Assembly (NCBI GenBank): GCA_003567315.1
Contig: PWZT01000048.1
Coordinates: 1 to 59,111 of the forward strand
Length of the DNA stretch: 59,111 nt
DNA from: Paracoccaceae bacterium
GTDB lineage: Bacteria; Pseudomonadota; Alphaproteobacteria; Rhodobacterales; Rhodobacteraceae
Reading direction: 5' to 3'
Shown: positions 34,369 to 44,524 of the stretch, piece by piece
How positions within the stretch are numbered: the first letter of the stretch is position 1
Layout: every line of letters starts with the position of its first letter
Made by a program: the position numbers and the translations under genes
The notes under the pieces: model-generated
Told to the model about the DNA's origin: nothing
The model's database searches: none
What the model saw: only the letters and a program-made list of their open reading frames with translations

Positions 34369-35664
34369 TCAGCGATTCTCGATCTCGACATAATCGCGGC
34401 GCGGCGCACCTGTATAGCGCTGGCGCGGGCGTCCGATCTTCTGCTCGGGATCGCCGATCATCTCTTTCCACTGCGAAATCCAGCCGACAGTGCGCGAGAG
34501 CGCAAAGATCGGGGTGAACATCGCAGTCGGGAAGCCCATCGCCTCGAGGATGATGCCGGAGTAGAAATCGACATTCGGGTAGAGCTTCTTTTCGACGAAA
34601 TATTCGTCCTCCAGCGCGATGCGCTCGAGTTCCTTGGCGACTTTCAGCGTCTCGTTGTCCTCGACGCCCAGAAGCCCCAGAACCTCATCGGCGGATTGCT
34701 TCATGACCTTCGCGCGCGGGTCGAAATTCTTGTAGACACGGTGGCCGAAGCCCATCAGCTTGAAGGGATCATCCCGGTCCTTGGCCTTGGCGATGTATTC
34801 GGGGATGCGATCGACCGTGCCGATCTCGCGCAGCATCTCGAGGCAAGCCTGATTGGCGCCCCCATGCGCAGGGCCCCAGAGACAGGCGATCCCGGCGGCG
34901 ATGCAGGCAAACGGGTTCGCGCCCGAAGACCCCGCCAGACGCACGGTCGAGGTCGAGGCATTCTGCTCGTGATCGGCATGCAGCATCATTATCCGGTCCA
35001 TGGCGCGCGACAGGATCGGATCAACGACATATTCCTCGGCCGGGACCGAGAAGCACATATTCAGGAAATTGCCCGCGTAATCGAGGCTGTTCTTGGGGTA
35101 AACAAAGGGCTGGCCGATGGAATATTTGTAGGCCCAGGCCGCAATAGTGGGCATCTTTGCGATCATGCGGATCGCGGCGACCTCGCGCTGCCAGGGGTCG
35201 TTGATATCGGTGGAGTCGTGATAGAAGGCCGACATCGCGCCGACCACGCCGGTCATGATCGCCATCGGATGACTGTCGCGGCGGAAGCCCCGGAAGAAAT
35301 ACTGCATCTGTTCATGCAGCATTGTGTGGCGCGTCACGCGCATCTCGAAATCCTCGAGCCCGGCGGCGGAGGGGAGTTCTCCGTAAAGCAACAAATAGCA
35401 GGTCTCGAGGAAATGCGATTTCTCTGCGAGATCCTCGATTGCATAGCCGCGATAGAGCAATTCGCCCGCATCGCCGTCGATATAGGTGATGGTCGAGGAA
35501 CAGGACGCGGTCGAGGTGAAGCCCGGATCGAAGGTGAACACGTCACCCTGCGCGTAGAGTTTGCGGATGTCGACTACATCGGGGCCCACCGAGGGTTTGA
35601 GCACCGGAAGATCAATGACCTTGTCGCCCAGTGTCAGCTTTGCCGTCTCACTTCCATTCGCCAT
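34369..35664 (-). CDS. gltA: Citrate synthase
   Basis: A 431-residue type II (hexameric-type) citrate synthase condensing oxaloacetate and acetyl-CoA. Active-site motifs: [17 protein letters not shown] (first His), [15 protein letters not shown] (second His) and [19 protein letters not shown] (Arg/Asp region). N-terminal [20 protein letters not shown] is typical. An AAGGA ribosome site precedes the ATG. Its terminator is clear. It is downstream of gltX by 83 bases on the same strand. Confidence 0.97.
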   Translation of the reverse strand: MANGSETAKLTLGDKVIDLPVLKPSVGPDVVDIRKLYAQGDVFTFDPGFTSTASCSSTITYIDGDAGELLYRGYAIEDLAEKSHFLETCYLLLYGELPSAAGLEDFEMRVTRHTMLHEQMQYFFRGFRRDSHPMAIMTGVVGAMSAFYHDSTDINDPWQREVAAIRMIAKMPTIAAWAYKYSIGQPFVYPKNSLDYAGNFLNMCFSVPAEEYVVDPILSRAMDRIMMLHADHEQNASTSTVRLAGSSGANPFACIAAGIACLWGPAHGGANQACLEMLREIGTVDRIPEYIAKAKDRDDPFKLMGFGHRVYKNFDPRAKVMKQSADEVLGLLGVEDNETLKVAKELERIALEDEYFVEKKLYPNVDFYSGIILEAMGFPTAMFTPIFALSRTVGWISQWKEMIGDPEQKIGRPRQRYTGAPRRDYVEIENR

Positions 35665-35747
35665 TCCGCATCCTTTCTCAAGGGCCCGAGGGAAGGCTTC
35701 CCGCAGGCTGTCCCAAATCCTGGCTGAAGGGCGATGGCCCGGTCAGA

Positions 35748-37148
35748 TCAGGTCGCTGCATCTGTTATTCGCCCAAGACTTTCGTCCCGGCCCAGAGTTA
35801 TCATCATGTCGAAAACGCTTGGGCTGCTCATGCGTCCCGCCAAAGCAGCGCGCAAGGGTTGCGCGATCTTGCCTAGCCCCAGACCATGTGCCTGCGCAAT
35901 CTCGGTGACAATCCCCTCCAGATTTTCTCGCTCCCACGTAGCAGTTTGCAGGCGCGGCGTCAATTCTTTCAGTATACTACGGGATACATTGTCGAGCGCG
36001 GCTTGCGCCTTCTCATCCGGTGACACGGGACGTTCGATAAGGATAAACTGCGCTTTATCAATGATTTGCGCGAAACTCTTCGCCTTCTCCTTGACCAGTG
36101 GCAGTGCGCGCAGAAGCCCCTCGCGCTGGGACTCTGTCAGGGCAGGTGTTCCTGTCGCAGCCAGATATTCCTCCAGTTCATGCAGCAGTGCAGCATTTTC
36201 TGCCACGCTCATATGCTGCGCAGTCAGATGGTCGAGTTTCTTGAAATCCAGCCGGGCGGGTGATTTGCCTATGCCGCTGATATCGAACCACTCAAGCGCC
36301 TGTGCATCCGTGAAAAACTCGTCATTGCCATGGCTCCAGCCCAGCCGCGCGAGATAGTTGCGCATCGCCGCCGACGGATAGCCCATGCGCTGATATTCCT
36401 CGACCCCCAGCGCCCCGTGCCGTTTGGAGAGCTTCTTGCCATCGGGGCCGTGAATCAGCGGAATATGCGCCCAGACCGGCACGTCCCAGCCCATCGCTTG
36501 ATAGACCAGCATCTGCCGCGCGGCATTGTTCAGATGATCATCGCCGCGGATCACATGGGTCACGCCCATGTCGTGATCATCGACCACGACCGCCAGCATG
36601 TAGGTCGGCGTCCCGTCCGAGCGCAGCACGATCATGTCGTCGAGCTGGTCGTTTCGGATGCGCACATCGCCTTGCACCTGATCGCGGATGACCGTCTCCC
36701 CCTCCAACGGCGCCTTGATGCGAATCGCATATGGCGCGTCCGGGTGTGTGGCAGGATCCGCGTCGCGCCAAGGCGAGCGGTAAAGGGTCGAGCGCCCCTC
36801 GGCGCGCGCCGCTTCGCGAAACGCCTCGATCTCTTCTTGCGTCGCAAAACACTTATAGGCTTGGTTTTTGGCCAGCATTTGATGCGCAATCTCGGCATGG
36901 CGTTTGGCTTGCGCAAACTGGCTGACGGGGTCGCCATCCCAATCCAGCCCGAGCCAGCGCAGCCCTTTCAGGATCGCCTCGGTCGCCTCCGGCGTCGAGC
37001 GCGCGCGGTCAGTGTCTTCGATCCGCAGCAGGAACTTGCCGCCGCGCCCACGCGCATAGAGCCAGTTGAAGAGCGCCGTGCGCGCGCCCCCGATATGCAG
37101 GAAACCCGTGGGCGAAGGGGCAAACCGGGTGATGACAGGGTCTGGCAT
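35748..37148 (-). CDS. gltX: Glutamyl-tRNA synthetase
   Basis: A 466-residue class I synthetase charging tRNA-Glu. The HIGH motif appears as [15 protein letters not shown] (residues 16-30) and KMSKS as [11 protein letters not shown]; between them is the catalytic [19 protein letters not shown] segment. The C-terminal anticodon-binding domain (about 330-466) is complete. Many alphaproteobacteria have two GltX copies, one of which may charge tRNA-Gln; which type this is cannot be settled here. Divergent from comEC across 80 bases. Confidence 0.96.
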   Translation of the reverse strand: MPDPVITRFAPSPTGFLHIGGARTALFNWLYARGRGGKFLLRIEDTDRARSTPEATEAILKGLRWLGLDWDGDPVSQFAQAKRHAEIAHQMLAKNQAYKCFATQEEIEAFREAARAEGRSTLYRSPWRDADPATHPDAPYAIRIKAPLEGETVIRDQVQGDVRIRNDQLDDMIVLRSDGTPTYMLAVVVDDHDMGVTHVIRGDDHLNNAARQMLVYQAMGWDVPVWAHIPLIHGPDGKKLSKRHGALGVEEYQRMGYPSAAMRNYLARLGWSHGNDEFFTDAQALEWFDISGIGKSPARLDFKKLDHLTAQHMSVAENAALLHELEEYLAATGTPALTESQREGLLRALPLVKEKAKSFAQIIDKAQFILIERPVSPDEKAQAALDNVSRSILKELTPRLQTATWERENLEGIVTEIAQAHGLGLGKIAQPLRAALAGRMSSPSVFDMMITLGRDESLGRITDAAT

Positions 37149-37228
37149 TGGCGGCTTTACTTTCCGGAAATGAATAACTGGCAGGGTTCAGCCTTGGGTT
37201 CTAGGCAAGCAGAGGGAGCGAGACAAGA

Positions 37229-39295
37229 GTGCCTGTCCGCGCGTTACAGTCAGGGTTGCGCTTTCACCCGCTCAGGGCGCTTGCCGAACAGCGCGGGCGG
37301 CTGGCGCTGTTCGTGCCGGTGTTCCTGGCCATCGGGATCGGGCTCTATTTCGCCCTTCCGCGCGAGCCGACTTTGGAGGAATGGGCTGGTCTCGCGGTGC
37401 TGATCATGGCCGGTCTGGTAGCTGCATGGTGCCTGCCCGAGGAGATTACGCCGCTGCTCGGCGCCGTGGTATTGGTGTGTCTGGGCGTGATTGTTGCAGG
37501 ACATCGCGCTGCAAATGTCGCCGCCCCGGTTCTGAGCTACAGATATTTCGGCCCGATCGAAGGACGGGTCGTCAAGATCGACCGCTCGGCCAGCGATGCG
37601 CTGCGCCTGACGCTGGATCAGGTCGTGCTGCAAGGAATCCCGATAAACCGCACACCTGCAACAATTCGCATCGCTCTTCATGGCAAACATGGTTTCATCA
37701 CGCCGGAACCGGGCCTGCGCGTCATGACGACAGGGCATCTGGGGCCACCGAACGCGCCGGCAGAGCCCGGCGGGTTCGATTTTCGCAGGCATGCATGGTT
37801 CGAACGCCTGGGCGCTGTGGGATATACCCGAGTACCCGTGCTGACCCTTGCGCCTGCGGCCGAGGGGGCACAGGGGCTTGTGATCCACCGTCTGCGCATG
37901 CGGATTTCAGCAGCCGTGCAGGCGCAGCTCCCCGGTGATGCAGGCGGATTTGCCAGCGCGATCCTGACGGGGGATCGCTCCGGCATCGCGCAGGAACGCA
38001 TGGAAGAGTTGCGCCGATCGAACCTTGCGCATCTGCTGGCAATATCGGGCCTGCATATGGGCCTGTTGACCGGCTTCGTTTTCGGGCTGCTGCGCCTTGG
38101 CATGGCGCTTGTCCCGCCCTTTGCCCTGCGCGCGCCCATTCGCAAGATCGCCGCCCTTGGTGCGCTTGCGGCAGGTGGGTTCTATCTCATGCTCTCGGGC
38201 GGCAATGTCGCGACGGAGCGGGCCTATATCATGGTGTCCGTGATGCTGGTGGCGGTGTTGCTGGATCGACGTGCAATCTCGCTGCGCTCAGTCGCGATTG
38301 CGGCGACGCTGATACTGTTGATGCGTCCCGAGGCGCTGGTGCAGGCGGGGTTTCAGATGAGTTTCGCGGCCACGGTCGCGCTTGTTGCCGTGTTTCGATG
38401 GCTCAATGACGCGCGCGAGTGGCGTGGCAAGATCCCTCGCTGGGCATGGCCGGTCGTGAGCCTTGTCGTCTGCTCGCTGGTGGCCGGGATCGCAACCGCG
38501 CCCGTGGCGGCTGCGAGTTTCAACCGGCTGGCGGAATATGGGCTGCTCGCCAATTTGCTCGCTGTGCCCCTGATGGGTGCGATCATCATGCCTGCTGCGG
38601 TGCTCGCCGCAGTGCTGGCCCCGGTCGGGCTGCATGGGGTCGGCCTTGCCATCATGGAGCCGGCGATTGCATGGATACTTGCGGTCTCTGCCCATGTGAG
38701 CGCGCTGGAGGGCGCAGTGATGCCGATCCACCAGCCAGCGCCGCATGTGATGCCGCTGCTGAGCCTCGGGGCGCTTTGGTTGATTCTCTGGCAGGGCCAT
38801 GCGCGTTGGGCCGGGGCGTTGGTTATGGTACTGGCGATTATGTCATGGACCCAGAGCACGCGCCCGACGCTGCTCATCGCAGCGGATGCCTCTGTGGTGG
38901 GGCTGATGCAGGACGACAAACGCACCCTGAGCCGCGCCCGCGCCGGGAGTTTTATTGCCGAAAGCTGGCTGCGGTCGGATGGCGATGGGGCAAGCCAGGC
39001 AGACGCACATGCGCGCAGTAGGTTCGATCCGAGCACTACGATTGTTCATCTGCGCGGCAGCGGGTTTGATGTTGTGCATTTGGCTGGGCGCAGGGCGGCG
39101 GAGCATCTGCCCGATCTCTGCCTGCCGGGGCGGATTGTCGTGGTGACGGTGCAGGCGACGGCTGGGCCGTGCAAGCTCATCACCCCCAATGATTTGCGCA
39201 GCACTGGCGCGCGGGCTTATGACATGCGGTACGGTCAATTGGTGATGCGCAGCGTGGCACAGGCGCGCGGCCACCGGTTATGGGCCGGCCCATGA
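37229..39295 (+). CDS. comEC: ComEC/Rec2 family membrane protein
   Basis: A 688-residue membrane protein with an N-terminal hydrophobic pair, a soluble OB-like domain (about 90-210) and the multi-helix competence domain (about 225-500) bearing HLLAISGLHMGLLTGFVFGLLRLG and LSGGNVATERAYIMV. ComEC forms the DNA uptake channel in naturally competent bacteria. The C-terminal part (about 520-688) is in the place of the metallo-beta-lactamase nuclease domain but I see no H-x-H-x-D-H motif, so that domain looks degenerate. Start GTG at 37229 with GGGAG upstream. No other com genes are near. Confidence 0.9.
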   Translation: MPVRALQSGLRFHPLRALAEQRGRLALFVPVFLAIGIGLYFALPREPTLEEWAGLAVLIMAGLVAAWCLPEEITPLLGAVVLVCLGVIVAGHRAANVAAPVLSYRYFGPIEGRVVKIDRSASDALRLTLDQVVLQGIPINRTPATIRIALHGKHGFITPEPGLRVMTTGHLGPPNAPAEPGGFDFRRHAWFERLGAVGYTRVPVLTLAPAAEGAQGLVIHRLRMRISAAVQAQLPGDAGGFASAILTGDRSGIAQERMEELRRSNLAHLLAISGLHMGLLTGFVFGLLRLGMALVPPFALRAPIRKIAALGALAAGGFYLMLSGGNVATERAYIMVSVMLVAVLLDRRAISLRSVAIAATLILLMRPEALVQAGFQMSFAATVALVAVFRWLNDAREWRGKIPRWAWPVVSLVVCSLVAGIATAPVAAASFNRLAEYGLLANLLAVPLMGAIIMPAAVLAAVLAPVGLHGVGLAIMEPAIAWILAVSAHVSALEGAVMPIHQPAPHVMPLLSLGALWLILWQGHARWAGALVMVLAIMSWTQSTRPTLLIAADASVVGLMQDDKRTLSRARAGSFIAESWLRSDGDGASQADAHARSRFDPSTTIVHLRGSGFDVVHLAGRRAAEHLPDLCLPGRIVVVTVQATAGPCKLITPNDLRSTGARAYDMRYGQLVMRSVAQARGHRLWAGP

Positions 39296-39304
39296 CCTGC
39301 AAAC

Positions 39305-39325
39305 GCCCCGGAGCATCGCCGGGGC
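39305..39325 (-). terminator. Hairpin between comEC and grxD
   Basis: GCCCCGG/CCGGGGC stem with 7-base loop between convergent stops; the minus strand continues GTTTGC, a weak T-run. Likely 3' end of the purL-bolA-grxD transcript. Confidence 0.5.
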
Positions 39326-39349
39326 CGCTCTTGCAAGTGTCACACGATA

Positions 39350-39709
39350 TCAGGCGTTGGCTTCGCGGATTTTTTCAGCGGCGTCCTTGTCGTAGGTGAC
39401 GCCCTTGGAGTCGAACAACTGATCCAACTCGCCCGACAAGGTCATCTCGGTGATGATGTCGCATCCGCCGATGAACTCGCCCTTGACGTAAAGCTGCGGG
39501 ATCGTCGGCCAGTCCGAATATTCCTTGATGCCCGAGCGGATATCCTCATCGGCAAGCACATTCACATCCGAGTACTCCACGCCCATGAAGTTCAGAACCC
39601 CGGCCACGCGGCTGGAGAAGCCGCATTGCGGCATGGTCTTGGTGCCCTTCATATACAGCACCACATCATTGGCTTCGACTGTCTGCTTGATCTTTTCCTG
39701 TGCGCTCAT
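39350..39709 (-). CDS. grxD: Monothiol glutaredoxin, Grx4/GrxD type
   Basis: A 119-residue CGFS glutaredoxin (Cys29-Gly-Phe-Ser in KTMPQCGFSSRV) with WPTIPQLYVKGEFIGGCDIITEM, the glutathione-binding cis-Pro and GG-CD motifs. Such proteins bind a bridging 2Fe-2S cluster, often as a heterodimer with BolA, and pass clusters to targets. bolA lies 28 bases upstream on the same strand, which supports this partnership. Confidence 0.96.
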   Translation of the reverse strand: MSAQEKIKQTVEANDVVLYMKGTKTMPQCGFSSRVAGVLNFMGVEYSDVNVLADEDIRSGIKEYSDWPTIPQLYVKGEFIGGCDIITEMTLSGELDQLFDSKGVTYDKDAAEKIREANA

Positions 39710-39737
39710 TGCACGTCCTTTCAGGCGTTTGTGGCTT

Positions 39738-39980
39738 TCATTCGGGGGCTTTGGTGGTCAGGGCAAGCGCATGCAATTCGCCATGGCTGCCATCCATCTT
39801 GCCCTTGAGCGCCGAATAGACGGCGCGCTGTTGCTGAACGCGGTTCAGGCCGCGAAAACTCTCATCGATCACTTCCGCAGCATAATGATTGCCGTCGCCC
39901 GCGAGATCCGTGATCGTGATGCTGCCTTCGGGGAAGGCGTCTCGCAGCAGGGTTTCGAGTTCCGATGCCGTGATTGCCAT
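39738..39980 (-). CDS. bolA: BolA family protein (Grx4 partner)
   Basis: An 80-residue BolA-fold protein: ITITDLAGDGNHYAAEVIDESFRGLNRVQQQRAVYSALKGKM...LHALALTTKAPE, with the conserved histidine in GNHY and the R-V-x-x-Q-R-x-VY helix followed by the LHAL strand. It is of the IbaG/BolA2-like subtype. It probably forms a 2Fe-2S complex with the adjacent GrxD. Located between purL and grxD on the minus strand, a common alphaproteobacterial order. Confidence 0.94.
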   Translation of the reverse strand: MAITASELETLLRDAFPEGSITITDLAGDGNHYAAEVIDESFRGLNRVQQQRAVYSALKGKMDGSHGELHALALTTKAPE

Positions 39981-40163
39981 GTCGTTTCCTTGTTTTTCTG
40001 GCCTTCGCGCCTCTTATCGCAAATTTAATCTTCGGCGAAAGCTTAATCAAGCGGTGCAGCCGGGCGCGACTGCGCAATCCGGATCATACCCTCAAATCCC
40101 GAGCGCGGACCCGACACGGGTGCCGCACGGCACTTCCACTGCAACCCGCTCGCGCTGCAAGGC

Positions 40164-42329
40164 TTACACTGCTAAAATCGCCGTAGCAAAGGCGCTCCGG
40201 TAGAGCGCTGACAATTCGGCCAATGGTGCTGCCTCCCCACCAAGCGCCACCGCATCGCCACCAAAGCGGCCAACCATGGCCAGCGTCACGCCAGCGGCGC
40301 CCGCTGCGACCATGAGCGCCTCGGCCTGATCGAAGCTGCAGGCAATCAGGTAGCGCGCCTGGTCCTCGCCGAAGAGGCTGGGCAGATCGCGGATATCCAG
40401 TTTCACCCCAAGCCCCGCCGCCTCGGCCATCTCGAAGGCGGCGAGTGCCAAGCCACCATCGGAAAGGTCGGTTGCAGCCTTCACCAGCGCGCGGTTGTCC
40501 CGCAGGAATGTGCCATTGCGTCGTTCCGACTCAAGATCAACGGGCGGTGCATCGCCTGCTTCGATCCCGAACGCCTCTGCCAGCAGGGCAGACTGTCCCA
40601 GATGGCCTTCGCTCTCACCGATCACCAACGCCAGATCGCCTTCCTCGGGCAGACCGCCGATGATCTCGTCGAGATGTGCCACCAGCCCGACAGCGCCAAT
40701 TGTCGGCGTGGGCAGGATCGGCTGGCCATCGGTCTCGTTATAGAGCGAGACATTGCCCGACACGATGGGCATGTCGAGCGCGGCGCAGGCTTCGCCGATG
40801 CCTCTGATCGCGCCCACGAATTGGCCCATGATCTCGGGTTTCTCGGGATTGCCGAAATTGAGATTGTCGGTTGTCGCCAGCGGCAGCGCGCCCACGGCGC
40901 TGAGGTTGCGATAGGCTTCGGCCACCGCCTGCTTGCCGCCCTCGACCGGATTGGCGCGCACATAACGCGGGGTCACATCGCTGGTAAACGCCAGCGCCTT
41001 ATCGGTGCCGTGCACGCGCACCACACCCGCACCGAGCCCCGGCGTTCGGATCGTGTCGGCCATGACCTGCGTGTCATATTGCTCCCAGACCCATGCCTTG
41101 TGCGCGTAGGACGGGCTTGTGATCAGCGTGCGCAGGGCGTCCATTGCGCTGATCTCGGGAATATCGCCGAGCGCGTCGGGGGCAGGGGGGGCGACCCAGG
41201 GTCGGTCATATTCCGGGGCGCTGGAGGACAGCTCCGAGAGCGGCAGATCGGCTTTCACCTCATTGCCATGCAGGATCAGGAAGCGGTCCTCCGCGATGGT
41301 CTCGCCGACAATTGCGAAATCGAGATCCCATTTCTCGAAGATCGCCCGCGCCTCGGCCTCCTTTTCGGGCTTGAGCACCATCAACATGCGTTCCTGGCTC
41401 TCAGACAGCATCATTTCATAGGCCGTCATGCCGGTCTCGCGCTGCGGGACATGATCGAGATGAAGCTTGATGCCGAGCCGGCCCTTGTCGCCCATCTCGA
41501 CAGCCGAACAGGTCAGCCCGGCGGCGCCCATGTCCTGAATGGAAATGACCGCGCCCGAGTCCATCAGTTCAAGACAGGCTTCCAGCAGGCGCTTTTCCGT
41601 GAAGGGATCGCCCACCTGCACAGTGGGGCGTTTTTCCTCGATGGTGTCGTCGAATTCCGCCGACGCCATGGTCGCCCCACCAACCCCGTCGCGACCCGTC
41701 TTGGCACCAAGATAGACCACCGGCATGCCCACACCGGACGCGGCGGAATAGAAAATCTTGTCCGCGTCCGCGAGCCCGGCGGCGAAGGCATTGACCAGAC
41801 AATTGCCGTTATAGGCGCGGTGAAAGCGCACCTCGCCGCCCACGGTCGGCACTCCGAAGGCATTGCCATAGCCGCCGATCCCTTCGACGACGCCGCGCAC
41901 CAGATGCGGCGTGTTGGGATGCGTGGGCTCGCCGAAACTGAGCGCATTCATCGCCGCGATCGGGCGCGCGCCCATGGTGAAGACATCGCGCAGGATGCCG
42001 CCCACCCCTGTTGCGGCGCCCTGATAGGGCTCGATATAGCTGGGATGGTTGTGGCTCTCCATCTTGAAGATCACGGCCTGCCCATCGCCTATATCGACCA
42101 CGCCCGCATTCTCGCCCGGGCCGCAGATCACCTGCGGGCCCGAGGTCGGCAGGGTGCGCAGCCATTTCTTCGAGGATTTGTAGGAGCAATGCTCGTTCCA
42201 CATCGCCGAGAAGATGCCAAGCTCGGTGAATGTCGGTTCACGCCCGATGATCTCGAGAATGCGCGCATATTCATCGGGGTTGAGCCCATGCGCGGCGATC
42301 AGCTCGTCGGTCAGGACGGGGTCGGTCAT
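40164..42329 (-). CDS. purL: Phosphoribosylformylglycinamidine synthase subunit PurL
   Basis: A 721-residue small-type PurL, the ATP-dependent synthase subunit that works with PurQ and PurS in purine synthesis. Conserved regions: [20 protein letters not shown] (catalytic His), [11 protein letters not shown] as [51 protein letters not shown]-like [19 protein letters not shown], and [18 protein letters not shown] near the end. The glutaminase domain of the long 1,300-residue form is absent, so PurQ and PurS must be elsewhere. First gene of the purL-bolA-grxD run; 183 bases separate it from bolA. Confidence 0.97.
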   Translation of the reverse strand: MTDPVLTDELIAAHGLNPDEYARILEIIGREPTFTELGIFSAMWNEHCSYKSSKKWLRTLPTSGPQVICGPGENAGVVDIGDGQAVIFKMESHNHPSYIEPYQGAATGVGGILRDVFTMGARPIAAMNALSFGEPTHPNTPHLVRGVVEGIGGYGNAFGVPTVGGEVRFHRAYNGNCLVNAFAAGLADADKIFYSAASGVGMPVVYLGAKTGRDGVGGATMASAEFDDTIEEKRPTVQVGDPFTEKRLLEACLELMDSGAVISIQDMGAAGLTCSAVEMGDKGRLGIKLHLDHVPQRETGMTAYEMMLSESQERMLMVLKPEKEAEARAIFEKWDLDFAIVGETIAEDRFLILHGNEVKADLPLSELSSSAPEYDRPWVAPPAPDALGDIPEISAMDALRTLITSPSYAHKAWVWEQYDTQVMADTIRTPGLGAGVVRVHGTDKALAFTSDVTPRYVRANPVEGGKQAVAEAYRNLSAVGALPLATTDNLNFGNPEKPEIMGQFVGAIRGIGEACAALDMPIVSGNVSLYNETDGQPILPTPTIGAVGLVAHLDEIIGGLPEEGDLALVIGESEGHLGQSALLAEAFGIEAGDAPPVDLESERRNGTFLRDNRALVKAATDLSDGGLALAAFEMAEAAGLGVKLDIRDLPSLFGEDQARYLIACSFDQAEALMVAAGAAGVTLAMVGRFGGDAVALGGEAAPLAELSALYRSAFATAILAV

Positions 42330-42462
42330 GGCGGATGGTCCTTGCCTGCGAAGGTGAAACTGCGCCGCTCTTTAGGACAAAGCTTGGCAAAGCAAAAGGG
42401 GCGAAGCTTGTGTGCAATCGCATGCCCATGCTAAAAACGAGCTTGAAGGAGGGAGGAGCGAG

Positions 42463-42708
42463 ATGGCGACATTGTCCCGATTGACTGGCCATGTTCGGCG
42501 CGTCACGGCCTTTGTGCTGTCCCGTTTCGTGCCCGACGCCGATATGGCCCAACTCGATGCCTGGCTTGCTTCTCTCCCGACAGCCCGGCGTTGGGCGATC
42601 ACAGGCTCTGTCCTCGGCGTCCTGCTGATCCTGGCGCTGATCGCGGCAGCGTTCGGGCCTCTTGGGCTTGCCGTCTATTTCGTTGCGATCGTCTTGATAT
42701 TTCGCTGA
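42463..42708 (+). CDS. Small membrane protein, unknown function
   Basis: An 81-residue protein with one long hydrophobic region, possibly two helices (about 48-80, ITGSVLGVLLILALIAAAFGPLGLAVYFVAIVLIF), after a basic, soluble N-terminus. The ribosome site AAGGAGGGAGGAG is exceptionally strong and fixes the ATG at 42463, arguing that this small gene is real and well translated. Divergent from purL. No family recognised. Confidence 0.75.
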   Translation: MATLSRLTGHVRRVTAFVLSRFVPDADMAQLDAWLASLPTARRWAITGSVLGVLLILALIAAAFGPLGLAVYFVAIVLIFR

Positions 42709-42791
42709 TCCTGGTTTCCGCCCAACGGGCTGGAATGATTTCAAGAATCTTGCTTCTGATGCGCGCGCACGACGTCACGGGCGTCAGTATG

Positions 42792-42807
42792 CAATTGTAT
42801 CCAATTG
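42792..42807. promoter_or_regulatory. CAATTG-TATC-CAATTG repeat upstream of small membrane gene
   Basis: Two CAATTG hexamers separated by TATC form a 16-bp inverted repeat, 94 bases before the ATG of the 58-residue gene. It lies in an AT-rich stretch that ends in an 8-10 base T-run (42819 on). Could be an operator; no regulator is implied. Confidence 0.3.
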
Positions 42808-42900
42808 AAAACATGCATTTTTTTTTGCAGTTTTTCTGATCTGTAGCGCCCAATGCTGCGTAAGCAAAAGCATGACGAAAACAAGAGAAGGAGAACTGAC

Positions 42901-43077
42901 ATGGATATCGCACTTGGCTTTCTCACCTTCGGCACTTTGGGTTTTGTGGCAGTGTTCGGCTATCTGAGCCACCGCGCGATGGAAGAGATGCGCAACCAGC
43001 CCGGTCCGAAAAGCGCCCTGTCCCGCGACGGCGCTGCGGAACGGCGCGCCAAATTGCAGGCGCGCGAAAGCAGTTGA
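42901..43077 (+). CDS. 58-residue single-helix membrane protein, unknown function
   Basis: A tiny protein: residues 1-22 (MDIALGFLTFGTLGFVAVFGYL) form one transmembrane helix, and the remainder (SHRAMEEMRNQPGPKSALSRDGAAERRAKLQARESS) is charged and probably cytoplasmic. AGAAGGAG about 8 bases before the ATG is a good ribosome site. It has its own clear intrinsic terminator 45 bases after the stop, so it is likely a monocistronic gene. No family recognised. Confidence 0.75.
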   Translation: MDIALGFLTFGTLGFVAVFGYLSHRAMEEMRNQPGPKSALSRDGAAERRAKLQARESS

Positions 43078-43122
43078 AACAATACAGACTCTTTTCGTGT
43101 GGAATAGCTTTTCGAGTGGATT

Positions 43123-43153
43123 GCCGTGGCCAGAGATGGTCACGGCTTTTTTT
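43123..43153 (+). terminator. Intrinsic terminator of the 58-residue gene
   Basis: A 9-bp stem (GCCGTGGCC with GGTCACGGC, one G-U pair), 6-base loop AGAGAT, followed by seven T residues. Textbook form. Confidence 0.9.
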
Positions 43154-43531
43154 GATTCGGGGGCGGGCAGGTTCAAATCGGAACGCTTCAAAGAAAAAAT
43201 GTGCTGCGTACCCACCTCATGGGCTTACTGCCTGTATTCGGGCAGGCTGCGGAGCAAAGTAGCAGAAAAATAACCCGGCACTGGTGCGGCGCGCGGAAAT
43301 CCGACAGTGGGCCATGTGGATTGCAAAAAATCGACAAAAAAAGGCCGAGCACGAGGCTCGGCCAAAGTCCAACAGGGAGGTAAGACGCGAGACTACGTCA
43401 ATCACGCCTTGCCCTGTGATATGGTATTGCCCATCAATTACGCAAGTTAAATTATTCTGCACACGCAACATTGCCGGTATGCGTTGCATACATGCCTCAT
43501 TTCTTGGTTGTATACGGTCCCGCCAGATCGC
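43154..43531. other. Gene-poor interval with a minus-strand terminator
   Basis: Together with 43078-43153 this is a 454-bp stretch without a protein gene. It contains an inverted repeat GCCTG/CAGGC (near 43230-43248) and the strong minus-strand terminator at 43336-43363. The 165 bases between that terminator and the LysR stop have no good reading frame; they could be a long LysR 3' end or a small RNA. Confidence 0.5.
43336..43363 (-). terminator. Strong minus-strand intrinsic terminator
   Basis: GGCCGAGC (43343-43350) pairs with GCTCGGCC (43356-43363) around a 5-base loop; on the minus strand it is followed by seven T residues. It is about 170 bases past the lysR stop, unusually far for a simple 3' end. 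Confidence 0.85.
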
Positions 43532-44425
43532 TCAGGACTGCCGCGCCCGACGGTAGGCGACGATCTCTTCGACGACAAAATCCCGAAACGCCGAAATCCG
43601 GCGCGAGTGGCGCAACTCTTCCGGATAGGCGAGAAAGACCGGGATGTCGCCGCTCGCGATATCGGGAAGCACATGCACCAGTTCGGGGAAGTCCTCCGAG
43701 ACATAATCGGGCAGAACGCCAATCCCTAGATGGTTGAGCACGGCCTGCAGCACGCCGAAGTAGTTGTTCACGGTAAAGCTCGACCGCAGCGGGCGGGCCG
43801 ACAACTCTCGGATGAGCTGCGCCCCAACGCTGACCTGTGCGGAGGTAAGGTTTTGCGAAATCAGCCGAAAATCCGCAAGATCCTCGAGCTTTTCGGGCTT
43901 CCCATTGGCCCGCAGGTATTCGGCCGAGGCGTAGAGGCGCATGTTCACGGTCATCAGCCGCTTGCGGATCAGATCGGCCTGGCTGGGCTCCTTCATGCGG
44001 ATGGCCACATCGGCCTCGCGCATGGGCAGATCGAGCACGCGCTCTTCCAGCATCAGATCGATTTTCAGGTCCGGGTATTGCGCGTAAAGCGATGGCAGGC
44101 GCGGGGCGAGAAACAGCGTGCCAAAACCGGTCGTGGTCGTGACGCGGAGCTCCCCGAACACTTCATCCTCGGCATCGCGGATACGCGCGGCAGCGGATTC
44201 AAGCGTGCGCGACATGGCCTTGGTCGCCTCGAAAAGCAACTCGCCTTGTTCGGTCAGGATCAGGCCGCGCGCGTGGCGATGAAACAGGATCGAATCAAGC
44301 CCCTCTTCAAGCGCGCGGATCTGGCGGCTCACGGCGGATTGCGAGAGTTGCAGCAACTCGCCAGCATGGGTCAGGCTGCCTGCATCGGCAACCGCGTGAA
44401 AGATTCTGAGCTTGTCCCAATCCAT
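43532..44425 (-). CDS. LysR family transcriptional regulator
   Basis: A 297-residue LysR protein. The winged helix-turn-helix is at about 3-62 (LRIFHAVADAGSLTHAGELLQLSQSAVSRQIRALEEGLDSILFHRHARGLILTEQG), and the effector domain fills about 90-290. The ATG at 44425 starts the canonical M-D-W-D-K-L-R-I-F. It is divergent from the indolepyruvate oxidoreductase gene across 161 bases and, by the usual LysR arrangement, probably controls it. The effector may be an aromatic amino or oxo acid; this is inference. Confidence 0.93.
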   Translation of the reverse strand: MDWDKLRIFHAVADAGSLTHAGELLQLSQSAVSRQIRALEEGLDSILFHRHARGLILTEQGELLFEATKAMSRTLESAAARIRDAEDEVFGELRVTTTTGFGTLFLAPRLPSLYAQYPDLKIDLMLEERVLDLPMREADVAIRMKEPSQADLIRKRLMTVNMRLYASAEYLRANGKPEKLEDLADFRLISQNLTSAQVSVGAQLIRELSARPLRSSFTVNNYFGVLQAVLNHLGIGVLPDYVSEDFPELVHVLPDIASGDIPVFLAYPEELRHSRRISAFRDFVVEEIVAYRRARQS

Positions 44426-44524
44426 CTGGCAATATCCGTCAAAAGCATTTCGGCAATCAGATATGTTTCGTTCTAGAGGCTTTTGCCTGATCACAAAAGC
44501 GCAGAAAGCCAAGATTTTGCTTTG

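Noticed and set aside
40602-42434. 610-codon frame opposite purL
   Set aside because: Long, but antisense to a certain purL; rich in His and Arg with no recognisable domain.
43338-43365. CRISPR-like repeat
   Set aside because: The GC-rich palindrome occurs once and is followed by a T-run on the minus strand, so it is a terminator.
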